DNA of 64,000 bases from JBNPEO01 sp050490315 (GCF_050490315.1 NZ_JBNPEO010000001.1:62001-126000), one strand, 5' to 3'; positions 8,935-17,936 are shown, counted from the first letter of the stretch. Notes: a model not told the origin generated them from the letters alone. Numbers and translations: made by a program.

Positions 8935-10493
8935 ACGTAGCAAGTCTTGCCCCGTTGGCAGTACTCTTGCCCATTTTGGGTGCCGCAGTGACCTTTATGC
9001 TGATCCGTCATGCCAAGGCTCAGCGAACCGTCAGCGTTGGAATTTTGTCCCTCACCTTGGCGCTCGAATGTGTTTTGTTGGGCTCGGTGTGGAACGGCGG
9101 AACGTACGCGGTGACGCTGGGTGGTTGGGTGCCGCCCTTTGGCATTGTGATGGTGGTGGACCAGTTCTCCTCGCTTATGCTGGTGGTCTCCTCGGCGATC
9201 AGCCTCGCGGTGCTGCTTTACGCCTCAGCGCAGGGTGTGAGTGACGGCGGCGAGGACGGTCCTGTTTCGATTTTTCACCCCACGTACCTGATTCTGGTGG
9301 CCGGGGTTTCGAACGCCTTCCTGGCCGGGGATCTTTTTAACCTTTATGTGGGCTTCGAGATCCTGCTAACCGCCAGCTACGTGTTGATGACCTTAGGTGG
9401 GACGGGTCCCCGTATCCGTGCCGGCGTTACGTACGTGGTGGTCTCGGTAGTGTCTTCGGTGCTGTTCTTGATTTCGATCGCCATGATTTACGGGGCCACA
9501 GGTTCCATCACCATGGCTGATCTTTCGATCAAACTCGCTGAACTGGATCCCGGAATTCAAACGCTCCTGCACGTGATGCTGCTGGTTGCTTTTGGTATTA
9601 AGGCCGCAGTTTTCCCGCTCTCCTTCTGGCTCCCTGACTCCTACCCCACGGCCCCCGCGCCGGTCACGGCAGTGTTCGCAGGTTTGCTGACCAAGGTGGG
9701 TGTTTACGCCATGGTCCGCACGGAAACGTTGCTGTTCCCGCGGGACACTCTCAACACCCCGCTGATGGTGGTGGCGTTGTTGACCATGATTGTGGGAATC
9801 CTGGGTGCCATTGCCCAGAGCGATATCAAACGTCTACTCTCTTTCACCTTGGTCAGTCACATTGGGTACATGGTCTTTGGTTTGGCGATCAGCTCAGTGG
9901 CTGGACTGGGGGCTGCGGTGTTTTACGTGGCCCATCACATCACTATTCAGACTTCGCTCTTTTTGGTGGCTGGCCTGATTGAACGCCGCGGTGGCAGCTC
10001 GTCTATGGACCGTTTGGCGGGAATGGCCAAGCTGAGCCCGCTACTAGCGCTGCTGTTCTTTGTCCCCGCGATGAACCTTGCTGGGATCCCGCCGTTCTCC
10101 GGTTTCTTGGGCAAACTGGGTCTGCTACAGGCTGGTGTGCAATTGGGGACACCACTTGCGTACGTCTTGGTGGCCGGTGGTGTGGTGGCTTCACTGTTGA
10201 CCTTGTTAGCCATTGCGCGTGTCTGGAACAGGGTATTTTGGCGCAAACCCTCAGACGCCGAGTTCCCAGCGCCCGCCCTTCTGGGCCATGAACCTGCCAG
10301 CCGCCTGCTGCCGTGGGGGATGGTGTTCCCCACGGCAGCGTTGGTGGCTATGGGTGTAGCGCTCACTGTTTTTGCCGGGCCGTTATTTCGGTTTAGCGAT
10401 CAGGCGGCTCACGAAATGCTGGACCGTACACCGTACATTCACGCAGTCCTAGGCGATCATGTACCAGTTCCGGCAAAGGACGGTGCCAAGTGA
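8931..10493 (+). CDS. mrpD: Mrp antiporter subunit D
   Basis: A 520-aa NuoM/N-like channel subunit with about 14 hydrophobic helices. It carries the conserved acidic residue in LFNLYVGFEILLTASYVLM and the conserved lysine in FGIKAAVFPLSFWLPDSYP, the proton-path residues of this family. The GTG start overlaps the mrpC stop (GTGA). It is part of the MrpA-D core that couples proton and sodium movement. Confidence 0.95.
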   Translation: MNVASLAPLAVLLPILGAAVTFMLIRHAKAQRTVSVGILSLTLALECVLLGSVWNGGTYAVTLGGWVPPFGIVMVVDQFSSLMLVVSSAISLAVLLYASAQGVSDGGEDGPVSIFHPTYLILVAGVSNAFLAGDLFNLYVGFEILLTASYVLMTLGGTGPRIRAGVTYVVVSVVSSVLFLISIAMIYGATGSITMADLSIKLAELDPGIQTLLHVMLLVAFGIKAAVFPLSFWLPDSYPTAPAPVTAVFAGLLTKVGVYAMVRTETLLFPRDTLNTPLMVVALLTMIVGILGAIAQSDIKRLLSFTLVSHIGYMVFGLAISSVAGLGAAVFYVAHHITIQTSLFLVAGLIERRGGSSSMDRLAGMAKLSPLLALLFFVPAMNLAGIPPFSGFLGKLGLLQAGVQLGTPLAYVLVAGGVVASLLTLLAIARVWNRVFWRKPSDAEFPAPALLGHEPASRLLPWGMVFPTAALVAMGVALTVFAGPLFRFSDQAAHEMLDRTPYIHAVLGDHVPVPAKDGAK

Positions 10494-11047
10494 CCCGTCA
10501 CCGGATTTCGCTTAAACAAGAACTCCCGCTGCTGCTGTGGCTTGTGCTGGTGTGGGGTGCACTGTGGCGGGACTTCAGCGCTGGCAACCTGATTTTTGGG
10601 GCTGTTATTGGGGTGGTAATTGCGCGCTTGTTTTACTTACCACCCGTGGAGCTCAGCGGGCGGTTTAATGTGCTGCGGGCTCTATGTTTTGCCGTCGTTT
10701 TTTTGGGGAAAGTGATTGTGGCGAGTTGCCAGGTGCTGTATATCGCCGTCGCGCGTGGACCTCAGGTGCGTAATGCGGTGGTGGCCGTCCCGCTGCGCAG
10801 TCACGACGATCTGATTGTCACAGCCACCGGGCACGTGGCGGCGCTGATTCCGGGATCGCTGGTGGTAGATGTGGACCGCAGCACCTCCACGCTGTACCTG
10901 CACGGGCTCAATATTCGGGACAGCGAGGACGCTGAACAGCTACGCCAGCAGGTGCGGCAGATCGAGGCGGATCTGATTGCCATTATGGGTAGCCGAACGG
11001 ACCTTACGGCCCTGCACAACAGTCATGAACAGGGACGACGCCGATGA
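10490..11047 (+). CDS. mrpE: Mrp antiporter subunit E
   Basis: A 185-aa protein with two to three N-terminal membrane helices (LLWLVLVWGALWRDFSAGNL onward) followed by the MrpE soluble portion. The latter has the conserved ATGHVAALIPGSLVVDVDR stretch and LYLHGL. The GTG start overlaps the mrpD stop by 4 nt. It is required for assembly of the Mrp complex in studied species. Confidence 0.93.
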   Translation: MTRHRISLKQELPLLLWLVLVWGALWRDFSAGNLIFGAVIGVVIARLFYLPPVELSGRFNVLRALCFAVVFLGKVIVASCQVLYIAVARGPQVRNAVVAVPLRSHDDLIVTATGHVAALIPGSLVVDVDRSTSTLYLHGLNIRDSEDAEQLRQQVRQIEADLIAIMGSRTDLTALHNSHEQGRRR

Positions 11048-11322
11048 TGACCATAGTTTTGATTGTCACCTCGGTGATCCTCGCCTTAGCCGCGGTGGGG
11101 GCCATTATCCGTATTGCGCGCGGACCGTCCTTGCTGGACAGGGTGCTTGCCACCGACGTGTTGCTCGCGATCGTTGGTGCTGTCTTGTGCATCGACATGG
11201 CAGCGAACCGGAACCTCAACAATCTGGTGTTGGTGGTGTCCATTTCCCTGATTGGTTTTATTGGTTCGGTGACAGTGGCGCGCTTTGTGGCTGAGCGGAG
11301 GAGCGAGAGCAATGATTCTTGA
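11044..11322 (+). CDS. mrpF: Mrp antiporter subunit F
   Basis: A small 92-aa membrane subunit with three helices and the family signature RGPSLLDRVLATDVLLAIVG. The start overlaps the mrpE stop (ATGA). Length is normal for MrpF. Confidence 0.93.
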   Translation: MMTIVLIVTSVILALAAVGAIIRIARGPSLLDRVLATDVLLAIVGAVLCIDMAANRNLNNLVLVVSISLIGFIGSVTVARFVAERRSESNDS

Positions 11323-11746
11323 CGCTTCTCTTGGGGACGCCATTATTGACGGGCTCACCGCAGTATTTTTGGTGGTGGGGGCGTTGATGTCCTTGGCCGC
11401 GGCCATTGGCTTGTTGCGCTTCCCGGATCTGATGAGCCGGATGCACGCTGCCACAAAGCCGCAGGTTCTTGGTTTGTTTTTGTTGCTCGCCGCAGTGGGT
11501 TTGCAGATGCGTTCCTGGGTGGTGTGGCCGGTGCTCATTGTTGCGTGGATCTTCCAGCTACTCACCGTGCCCGTGTCAGCACACATGGTGGGCCGGGCTG
11601 GGTACCGGACCAAACACCGTCACCCCGAGTTGTTGAGCCTGGATGATCTGGACGAGGTAGTAGCCCATGCCGCCGAACAGGGCACTGAGGGAACTGATGA
11701 AGCAGACGCCGGAGCGCGAGTAGATCGCGAACGGACTTACCCGTAA
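11312..11746 (+). CDS. mrpG: Mrp antiporter subunit G
   Basis: The last gene of the operon, 144 aa. It shows the MrpG core GLLRFPDLMSRMHAATKPQV plus three helices, then an acidic tail (residues ~105-144). The ATG at 11312 sits 7 nt after GGAGGAG. It lies inside the end of mrpF (11-nt overlap); an in-frame upstream GTG at 11285 has no ribosome site. A perfect 60-bp palindrome follows the stop. Confidence 0.92.
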   Translation: MILDASLGDAIIDGLTAVFLVVGALMSLAAAIGLLRFPDLMSRMHAATKPQVLGLFLLLAAVGLQMRSWVVWPVLIVAWIFQLLTVPVSAHMVGRAGYRTKHRHPELLSLDDLDEVVAHAAEQGTEGTDEADAGARVDRERTYP

Positions 11747-11748
11747 GT

Positions 11749-11808
11749 CGCTACATTTTTGGACATCCGCATCCGGGATCCCGGATGCGGATGTCCAAAA
11801 ATGTAGCG
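11749..11808. terminator. Perfect 60-bp palindrome between mrpG and DUF4235 gene
   Basis: Bases 11749-11778 are the exact reverse complement of 11779-11808, with no unpaired loop and a GGGATCCC centre. It lies between convergent mrpG and the DUF4235 gene, so a bidirectional terminator is the simplest reading. No T-tract adjoins it except the internal T5/A5 runs. Confidence 0.7.
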
Positions 11809-11857
11809 GTTCTCACGACTCACGTGATCAGGGTCTATGACGCGGCGTGCGATGGCC

Positions 11858-12118
11858 CTAGACGATGTCCTGAGTCTTGTTGAATCGAGCAATGGCTCGC
11901 TGGGTTCCACGGCCTGTGAGCACCTGAATAACGGTACTCACCGAACCGGAAATCAGGGCGAAAACCAATGCCTGACGCAGGCTAGATTCGGCCTCATCGC
12001 CGGGCTTAGGCGGCTTGTTGCCAGTGGCCTTGAGCCACGCAGCGTTGACGAGCTTGCTGCCAACAATTCCTGCACCGATGCTTACGCCCGTGCCCAACAG
12101 TTTCAGCAAAATGTTCAT
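11858..12118 (-). CDS. DUF4235 small membrane protein
   Basis: An 86-aa protein with two hydrophobic segments (TGVSIGAGIVGSKLVNAAW and LRQALVFALISGSVSTVIQV) around a polar loop GNKPPKPGD. This is the layout of the actinobacterial DUF4235 family of unknown function. ATG 12118 follows a good GAGGAG ribosome site. Confidence 0.85.
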   Translation of the reverse strand: MNILLKLLGTGVSIGAGIVGSKLVNAAWLKATGNKPPKPGDEAESSLRQALVFALISGSVSTVIQVLTGRGTQRAIARFNKTQDIV

Positions 12119-12169
12119 TGATCACTCCTCGTGATGGGAATTTTTCCTGCGAACAACTCTGGATCCAGC

Positions 12170-14746
12170 CTAGCGTCTGTGAGCGGGCGCGTCTTTCTCT
12201 GCTGCCACAGATTCTTCAACAGCAGATTCTTCAGCTGGCGACGAGGTGAGGGCCACGATCTTGGCACCTTCCACATCAACGTCCGGCAAAATGCGCTCGA
12301 GCCACTTCGGCAGCCACCAAGCTGCCTTGCCCAACAAGTGCATGGCTGCCGGGATGATGGTCATGCGAACAATAAAGGCATCCACCAGCACACCGAACGC
12401 CATGGCAAAGCCCATGGGCCGGACCATTGTCAGATGGCTGAAGATGAACCCGGCAAACACACTGGTCATAATGATCGCAGCAGCGGTGACCACCTTCGCT
12501 GCATGGCTGAACCCGCTTCGCACAGCCCGCTGAGCCGTGGCGCCATGCATGTAGGCCTCGCGCATACCCGAGGCAATAAACACTTGGTAGTCCATGGCCA
12601 AACCGAACAGCACACCAATGAGAATGATCGGCAAGAAGCTCAGCACTGCGCCGGGGTGGTGAACGTCAAAGATGTTTCCCAGCCAGCCCCACTGGTACAC
12701 GGCCACCACTCCACCAAATGCCGCGGCAAGGGAGAGTAGGAAGCCAGCCGTTGCTAGCAGCGGAACAATGATGGAGCGGAACACCAGCATCAGCAAGATC
12801 AGTGAAAGGCCCACCACAATCACTAAATACAGTGGTAGGGCGTCGCCGAGCTTGTTGGAAACATCCACGTTGGCGGCGGTTTGACCGGTCAAACCGATGG
12901 TGACGTCCTCAGAAGACTTCAACTCCGTGCCTTTAGCCCGCAGATCGGAAACCACCTTGACCGTCGAGGCGCTGGCCGGCCCTTCCTTGGGGATGATCTG
13001 GAAAACCGCAGTAGTGCGGTCCTCGCTCAGAGCAACCGGAACTGCAGCCTGAACATTCTCCACAGTGCGCAGAACTTCCGAGATGTTGTATTCCTTGGTT
13101 TGGGCATCGGCTTCGCTCAGCCCGGAAGGCAGCTTGGCCACCAACACGATGGGGCCGTTCATGCCTTCACCGAAGTTCTGGCCAACAGTGCTGTACGCCT
13201 TGTAGGCGCTCGAATCGGCAGGTTCCGTCCCGCCGTCGGGTAGTGCCAAACGTAGCTGGGTGGCGGGGATTGCCACCAGGCCCAAGGCAATCACACTGAC
13301 CACCAAGGAGAGCCACGGGTGTTTGGTGACAAAACCGCCCCAACCGTGGGAACCGTCGTCGTCCTTGGCGTGGTGTGCGGTGTGCGCGAGGTGCTTTTCG
13401 CGCCTCTTCCATGCACGCTTGGAAATCAACTTGGTGCCAATGACGCCTAGGAGTGCCGGGGTGAGCGTGATGGCAACGGCCACGGAAATCGCCACAGTTG
13501 CTGCTGCAGCAATACCCATCACGGCAAGGAATGGCAGGCCCGGAACAACCAGTGCGGCAAGGGCGATCACCACGGTGAGGCCGGCAAAGGTCACCGCGTT
13601 ACCGGCCGTTCCGGTGGCGCGGGCGATCGATTCGCCCATCTCCATGCCCTCAAGCAGCTGGTTCCGGTGGCGGTTGACGATGAACAAGGAGTAGTCAATG
13701 CCCACCGCGAGGCCGATCATTAGGCCGAGCATCGGGGAAACAGAGCTCATCTCAATCACGCCGGTCAGTGCGAACGTTCCGCCCACACCCACACCCACAC
13801 CGATGATGGCCATCAGGAGCGGCAGCCCCGCAGCAACCAGGGTGCCGAGCATCAGCAGCAGCACCAATGCAGCCACGGCCAGGCCTACGATTTCGGCCGT
13901 ACCAAAGAGCTCAGAAACGTCTTCAACAATTTCCTTGCTGAAATAGATCTCCACGCCGGAGGACTTGGCCTTATTCACCACGTCCTGAACTTGCTCGCGC
14001 TGAGCCGGGGTTAGGGCGTTGATGGAGGTGTTGAACTGGATTTGTGCCACCGCGGCGTTGCCGTTTTCGGAGACAAAGCGCATACCTTCGGAAGACTTTT
14101 GCTGACGCTTGCCGAGGTCCAGTTTGCTCTGTGCATCGGTAAGTTCCTGGGCGCTGGCTTTAGCTTGAGCCACGCCGTCGTTGTATTGCTTTTCAGCGGC
14201 CTCTAACTGTGCGGCGGCTGCAGCGGCCTGAGCTGCGGGGATTTGGACACCAGCTGCTTGAGCCTGGGCGGCTTGGGCCTTGCCTGCATCTATCTGCGCT
14301 TTGGCGGCATCGAGTTGTTTCTGACCGGCGGCTAGCTGGGCCTTGCCGTCGTCGATCTTCTTCTGGTTGGCTTCCAAGGTGGCGAGGGCGCCATCCAGCT
14401 GAGCTTGGGTGGTGAAGGGGTCTACCGAGCTTTCCACCACGTCAACGCTGGAGAGGTCCTTGAGCGCTGCGGAGATGGCAGTTTTTTGCGCATCAGTAAT
14501 TGCCGCACCATTGCTGCCTTCAAACACCACGGGGGCGCTGCCGCCAGCGGACTTGGGCAGCTCTTGTTTCAACTCATCGAGGACCCGCTGCGTTTCGGTT
14601 CCCGGGATCTTGAAGTTGTTGGATGTGGTGCCGTGGAAAGCGACGGCGGAACCACCGACGGCGACCAGGAGGGCCAGCCAAAAGGTGACCACCCACCGGC
14701 GGTGCTGGTAGGAGAATTTTCCGAGCCGGTAAAGCAAAAGAGCCAT
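12170..14746 (-). CDS. MMPL/RND-family membrane exporter
   Basis: An 858-aa membrane protein. Helix 1 (residues ~18-38) is followed by a large extracytoplasmic domain holding a long Ala/Gln/Lys coiled coil (residues ~115-225, heptads such as KKIDDGKAQLAAGQKQLDAA). Then come helices 2-6 with the MMPL motif GLMIGLAVGIDYSLFIVNRH, a second external domain, and helices 7-12 with GVLFGLAMDYQVFIASGMRE. Relatives export lipids, siderophores or drugs; substrate here is unknown. The adjacent upstream tetR gene is the likely regulator. No ribosome site is visible, and AACGGT stands 6 nt before the ATG, so it may also have its own leaderless start. Confidence 0.9.
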   Translation of the reverse strand: MALLLYRLGKFSYQHRRWVVTFWLALLVAVGGSAVAFHGTTSNNFKIPGTETQRVLDELKQELPKSAGGSAPVVFEGSNGAAITDAQKTAISAALKDLSSVDVVESSVDPFTTQAQLDGALATLEANQKKIDDGKAQLAAGQKQLDAAKAQIDAGKAQAAQAQAAGVQIPAAQAAAAAAQLEAAEKQYNDGVAQAKASAQELTDAQSKLDLGKRQQKSSEGMRFVSENGNAAVAQIQFNTSINALTPAQREQVQDVVNKAKSSGVEIYFSKEIVEDVSELFGTAEIVGLAVAALVLLLMLGTLVAAGLPLLMAIIGVGVGVGGTFALTGVIEMSSVSPMLGLMIGLAVGIDYSLFIVNRHRNQLLEGMEMGESIARATGTAGNAVTFAGLTVVIALAALVVPGLPFLAVMGIAAAATVAISVAVAITLTPALLGVIGTKLISKRAWKRREKHLAHTAHHAKDDDGSHGWGGFVTKHPWLSLVVSVIALGLVAIPATQLRLALPDGGTEPADSSAYKAYSTVGQNFGEGMNGPIVLVAKLPSGLSEADAQTKEYNISEVLRTVENVQAAVPVALSEDRTTAVFQIIPKEGPASASTVKVVSDLRAKGTELKSSEDVTIGLTGQTAANVDVSNKLGDALPLYLVIVVGLSLILLMLVFRSIIVPLLATAGFLLSLAAAFGGVVAVYQWGWLGNIFDVHHPGAVLSFLPIILIGVLFGLAMDYQVFIASGMREAYMHGATAQRAVRSGFSHAAKVVTAAAIIMTSVFAGFIFSHLTMVRPMGFAMAFGVLVDAFIVRMTIIPAAMHLLGKAAWWLPKWLERILPDVDVEGAKIVALTSSPAEESAVEESVAAEKDAPAHRR

Positions 14747-14783
14747 GGGAAGACCGTTCTAGGACGTGGGTTGAGGCGGAAAG

Positions 14784-15407
14784 TTAGTGGGCAAAACCGT
14801 CGCGCAACAGCGAGATGGATTCCACGAGAAGTTGGCGTAGTTCAGCGAGTGATTCGGGGGTGTTGTCTTTGCCGCCGTGGCGTTCCAGCCAGATTTCCAT
14901 GGCGGCTTTTCCGCACGCGATCACCGCGCCAACCATGGCGCGTACGTAGAGCTGATCAGTGTCCGGGCCTAATCGTTGCAAGGTGGCTTCGGTGAGCCGG
15001 GCGGTGGCGTTGTCCCAGGCTTCGAGCTGAAAACGGGACATTTGAGCTTGCCCTATGGTCAACGAACACACCTCGGCCATGGGGCCAAGATGGCCCGGAT
15101 CTGCCAGTGCGGACACGGCCGCGATGGCTGAGTCCAAGAGCGATTCATCCGCAGGTCGGTCATAAAAACTCGCAATTGCGACGTCGAGGAAACCCTCGGT
15201 GGTCGCGGCGAGGGCGGCTTCGGGGCTGGGGAAGTAGTTGAAGAACGTGCGGCGTGAAATGCCGGCTTCTTCGGCGAGCTGGTCTGCGGTGAACTGGCCG
15301 AGGCCATGGTTGCGTAGCAGTAACAGCGCAGCCTGAATGATGGCCTGCCGAGTGGCGAGTTTGTTTTGTTCGCGCCGGGAGTGCAGTTCTGGAGCGGTGA
15401 GTGTCAC
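14784..15407 (-). CDS. TetR-family repressor, probably of the MMPL exporter
   Basis: A 207-aa protein. The N-terminal HTH is QAIIQAALLLLRNHGLGQFT onward to TADQLAEEAGISRRTFFNYFPS (residues ~18-62), and the ligand-binding helices follow. GTG 15407 lies 6 nt after TAAGCT (15414-15419 on the minus strand), a leaderless start. Two small dyads flank the promoter: GAGTG-T-CACTC at 15399-15409 and TGCAC-GCA-GTGCA at 15430-15442. The second overlaps the expected -35, which fits autorepression. It is co-directional with the exporter gene, 37 bp apart. Confidence 0.87.
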   Translation of the reverse strand: MTLTAPELHSRREQNKLATRQAIIQAALLLLRNHGLGQFTADQLAEEAGISRRTFFNYFPSPEAALAATTEGFLDVAIASFYDRPADESLLDSAIAAVSALADPGHLGPMAEVCSLTIGQAQMSRFQLEAWDNATARLTEATLQRLGPDTDQLYVRAMVGAVIACGKAAMEIWLERHGGKDNTPESLAELRQLLVESISLLRDGFAH

Positions 15408-15429
15408 TCGCTCAGCTTAGAGCCTTAAG

Positions 15430-15442
15430 TGCACGCAGTGCA
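15430..15442. promoter_or_regulatory. Candidate TetR operator
   Basis: Perfect dyad TGCAC-GCA-GTGCA just upstream of the tetR -10 box, covering the -35 region. Candidate autoregulatory site; the pairing with this TetR is inferred from position only. Confidence 0.4.
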
Positions 15443-15546
15443 AAATTGCCCGGAGTGTAAGGATTTTAGAAAGTTTCAGGCCTCCACCTGCGTCCGCGCG
15501 CCCCTACGGGTGTAAAGTTGACCACGCCCATCAGGGCAGATTTATA

Positions 15547-15659
15547 CGACAGGGGAGCGCCGCCGTCGGACCTTAACGGGTCAGCTGTGTGGGTGCTGAG
15601 AGTGCGGATGACCGCAGACCCTCGAACCTGATCCGGTTAGTACCGGCGATAGGGAGTCG
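15547..15659 (+). ncRNA. TPP (THI-box) riboswitch
   Basis: All core elements of the thiamine pyrophosphate aptamer are present. A short P1 pairs CGAC (15547-15550) with GTCG (15656-15659). GGGGAGC begins at 15552. GGTGCTGAGA lies near 15592. ACCC-TC-GAACCTGATCCGG and CCGGCGATAGGGA follow at about 15619-15655. A long variable P3 arm lies between the first two blocks. It sits upstream of ykoEDC, which fits feedback control of thiamine-precursor import. Confidence 0.95.
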
Positions 15660-15704
15660 AGTTCTCGAAGTGTGCCGGGGCCGCAAGACGCCGGGGCGCT
15701 TTCC

Positions 15705-15724
15705 CCTCCTGTTTCCTCAGGAGG
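15705..15724 (+). promoter_or_regulatory. Shine-Dalgarno-sequestering hairpin of the TPP riboswitch
   Basis: CCTCCTG (15705-15711) is the exact complement of CAGGAGG (15718-15724), which is the ribosome site of ykoE 5 nt before its ATG. The loop is TTTCCT. This is a ready-made off-state for translational control by the upstream aptamer. Confidence 0.75.
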
Positions 15725-15729
15725 AAGAC

Positions 15730-16347
15730 ATGACAACGCAAGTAGCCGCTCAGCAACGTAAAAGCTGGCGCGTAGTAGACATTGTGGTTGCGGCACTGAT
15801 TGCCGTAGCCGGTGGCGTTATTTTCTGGGCTTGGTCCCAAGGCGCCAATCTTATTTCCCCCGCAACCGTGGCGTACCCGCCGCTGTCCGGACTCTATGCC
15901 GGTGGCTGGATGATTCCGGCAGTATTGGGCATGCTGATCATCCGCAAGCCCGGTGCCGCACTCTTTTGTGAGGCTGTAGCATCCATGGGCGAGTTGCTGA
16001 TGGGTTCCCAGTATGGGGTTACGGTGCTGATCTCCGGCATTCTGCAGGGTTTGGGCGCCGAGTTAGTGTTCGCTGCGCTGAAGTACCGCAACTTTAATCT
16101 CACCGCTTCCCTGCTGGCCGGTGCAGGCGCTGGTTTGTTCTGTGGCCTCAATGACTGCTTCCTCCCGTGGGGTTGGAACATTGCCTATTCCGGTGCGGAC
16201 AAGCTCGTCTACATCGTCTTCACCACCATCTCCGGAGCCATCATCGCCGGTGCGTTGTCGTGGATCGCCACGCGCGGCTTGGCCACCACCGGCGTATTGA
16301 GCTCCTTTGCCTCGCGCCGTGCTGACAAGGAGCCGGCGTTCTCCTGA
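15730..16347 (+). CDS. ykoE: YkoE, S component of ECF importer for the thiamine precursor HMP
   Basis: A 205-aa membrane protein with six hydrophobic segments, recognisable as YkoE: VVDIVVAALIAVAGGVIF, SPATVAYPPLSGLYAGGWMI, ASMGELLMGSQYGVTVLISG, QGLGAELVF. It is the substrate-binding subunit for hydroxymethylpyrimidine (or thiamine) in the YkoEDC transporter. The ATG at 15730 follows AGGAGG; the longer reading frame to 15589 runs through the riboswitch and is rejected. It overlaps the next gene by one base. Confidence 0.93.
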   Translation: MTTQVAAQQRKSWRVVDIVVAALIAVAGGVIFWAWSQGANLISPATVAYPPLSGLYAGGWMIPAVLGMLIIRKPGAALFCEAVASMGELLMGSQYGVTVLISGILQGLGAELVFAALKYRNFNLTASLLAGAGAGLFCGLNDCFLPWGWNIAYSGADKLVYIVFTTISGAIIAGALSWIATRGLATTGVLSSFASRRADKEPAFS

Positions 16348-17936
16348 TGGCCTCATCAGCTGCGGCTTTCCGGCCGGCAAGCGTCCGGGCGCAGGGCTGG
16401 GGGTGGCGGCATGCTGGCCGCTCCACCCCGGCCGTCCGCGGGCTAGATTTGGATATTCGGCCCGGCGAACGGGTACTACTTTTGGGCCCGTCCGGTGCCG
16501 GAAAGTCCACGGTTTTACATGCCCTCGCCGGCGTTTTGGGAGATAACGACGCCGGGGCCGCGCCTCACGCCGCTACCGCACCTAGGGCGGTAAGCGACAC
16601 TGAGGAATCCGAGCAACAGGGCACCTTGCTGCTGGACGGCTTGGATCCGCGGGCGGCCCGCGGCCGGGCAGGGTTAGTTCAGCAAGACCCGGAAAGCCAA
16701 GTGGTGTTGAGCCGCATTGGTGACGATGTGGCGTTCGGTGCGGAGAACCTGGCCGTGCCCCGCGAGGAAATCTGGCCACGGGTGCGCGAGGCGCTGGCCG
16801 ACGTCGGACTTTCTCACTTGCCTTTGTGGCACTCCACGGCGGAACTGTCCGGTGGTCAGAAACAGCGCCTCGCGTTGGCGGGGGTATTGGCGATGCGCCC
16901 TGGGATCATTTTGTTGGACGAGCCCACCGCAAATCTGGACCCGGCCGGTGTGCTGGAAGTCCGCGATGCCGTGGAACGCTGTGTGGAGAAAACTGGTGCC
17001 ACACTACTGGTGGTTGAGCACCGGGTCTCCGTATGGAAAGACCTCGTGGACAGGATCGTGGTGCTGGGCCCGGACGGTGTGCTTTCGGACGGACATCCGG
17101 GCGCGGTGCTGACCCACAATGAGGACCTGCTCAAAGCGGCCGGGGTGTGGGTGCCGGGCTGGGTGCCCGAAGTTCGGGGACGCAACGCCACGGTTATGGC
17201 CGAAGATCTTGGAAACAAGCCGCTACTGAGCGCAATGGACCTCGCTGTGTCCCGCAAAAAAGCCACACGCCGCGGATTTAGACGAATCCCAGCCGTCCCG
17301 GTTCTTAATGGTGTTAATACTGTCCTGAAGCATGGCGAAGCCCTGAGTGTTACCGGGCCAAACGGTGCCGGAAAATCCACTTTTGCCCTGACCTTGGCCG
17401 GGCTGCTGGCTCCCGTCTCTGGCCAGGTCAATGCTGGCGAGCCACTGGCTCGCGGCGCGGGAACTGACCCCTACCGATGGAAGCCCAAGGAACTGATCGA
17501 GCGGATTGGCACGGTATTTCAGGAACCCGAGCATCAATTTGTGACAGGAAAAGTGATCGACGAACTGCACTTTGGGCCTGCGCAATTGGGCCGCGGTGAC
17601 GAGCGCGTTGAAGAGCTTATGGCCCGCTTGCGGTTGGAAAAACTTGCCGACGCCAACCCGTATACCCTTTCCGGCGGTGAAAAACGGCGACTCTCCGTTG
17701 CCACAGTGCTGGCCGCGCACCCCGATGTTTTGGTCTTGGATGAGCCAACCTTCGGGCAGGACGCCAATACATGGGCCGAACTTGCGTCCTTGCTCACCGA
17801 GCTCCTGGACGCCGGGACCGCCGTTGTCGCAGTCACGCACGACGCCGAATTCACTCACGTTTTGGGTGGGGCTCAGTTGAAACTGAGTCCGGAAGCGCAC
17901 TCGGAAGCGCACTCGGAAAGGGAAGCGCAGGCATGA
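16347..17936 (+). CDS. ykoD: YkoD, double ATPase of ECF importer
   Basis: A 529-aa cytoplasmic ATPase with two ABC domains in one chain. Domain 1 has Walker A GPSGAGKST, signature LSGGQKQRLALAG and ILLDEPT. Domain 2 has GPNGAGKST, LSGGEKRRLSVATVL and VLVLDEPTFGQD. An Ala/Glu-rich stretch of ~25 residues after the first Walker A region (DNDAGAAPHAATAPRAVSD) is unusual. The C-terminus encodes a tandem SEAH repeat from a duplicated 12-bp unit. It powers HMP uptake with YkoE and YkoC. Confidence 0.93.
   Translation: MASSAAAFRPASVRAQGWGWRHAGRSTPAVRGLDLDIRPGERVLLLGPSGAGKSTVLHALAGVLGDNDAGAAPHAATAPRAVSDTEESEQQGTLLLDGLDPRAARGRAGLVQQDPESQVVLSRIGDDVAFGAENLAVPREEIWPRVREALADVGLSHLPLWHSTAELSGGQKQRLALAGVLAMRPGIILLDEPTANLDPAGVLEVRDAVERCVEKTGATLLVVEHRVSVWKDLVDRIVVLGPDGVLSDGHPGAVLTHNEDLLKAAGVWVPGWVPEVRGRNATVMAEDLGNKPLLSAMDLAVSRKKATRRGFRRIPAVPVLNGVNTVLKHGEALSVTGPNGAGKSTFALTLAGLLAPVSGQVNAGEPLARGAGTDPYRWKPKELIERIGTVFQEPEHQFVTGKVIDELHFGPAQLGRGDERVEELMARLRLEKLADANPYTLSGGEKRRLSVATVLAAHPDVLVLDEPTFGQDANTWAELASLLTELLDAGTAVVAVTHDAEFTHVLGGAQLKLSPEAHSEAHSEREAQA

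Noticed and set aside
15589..15729. N-terminal extension of YkoE
   Set aside because: The extension lies inside the TPP riboswitch; a strong ribosome site precedes ATG 15730.
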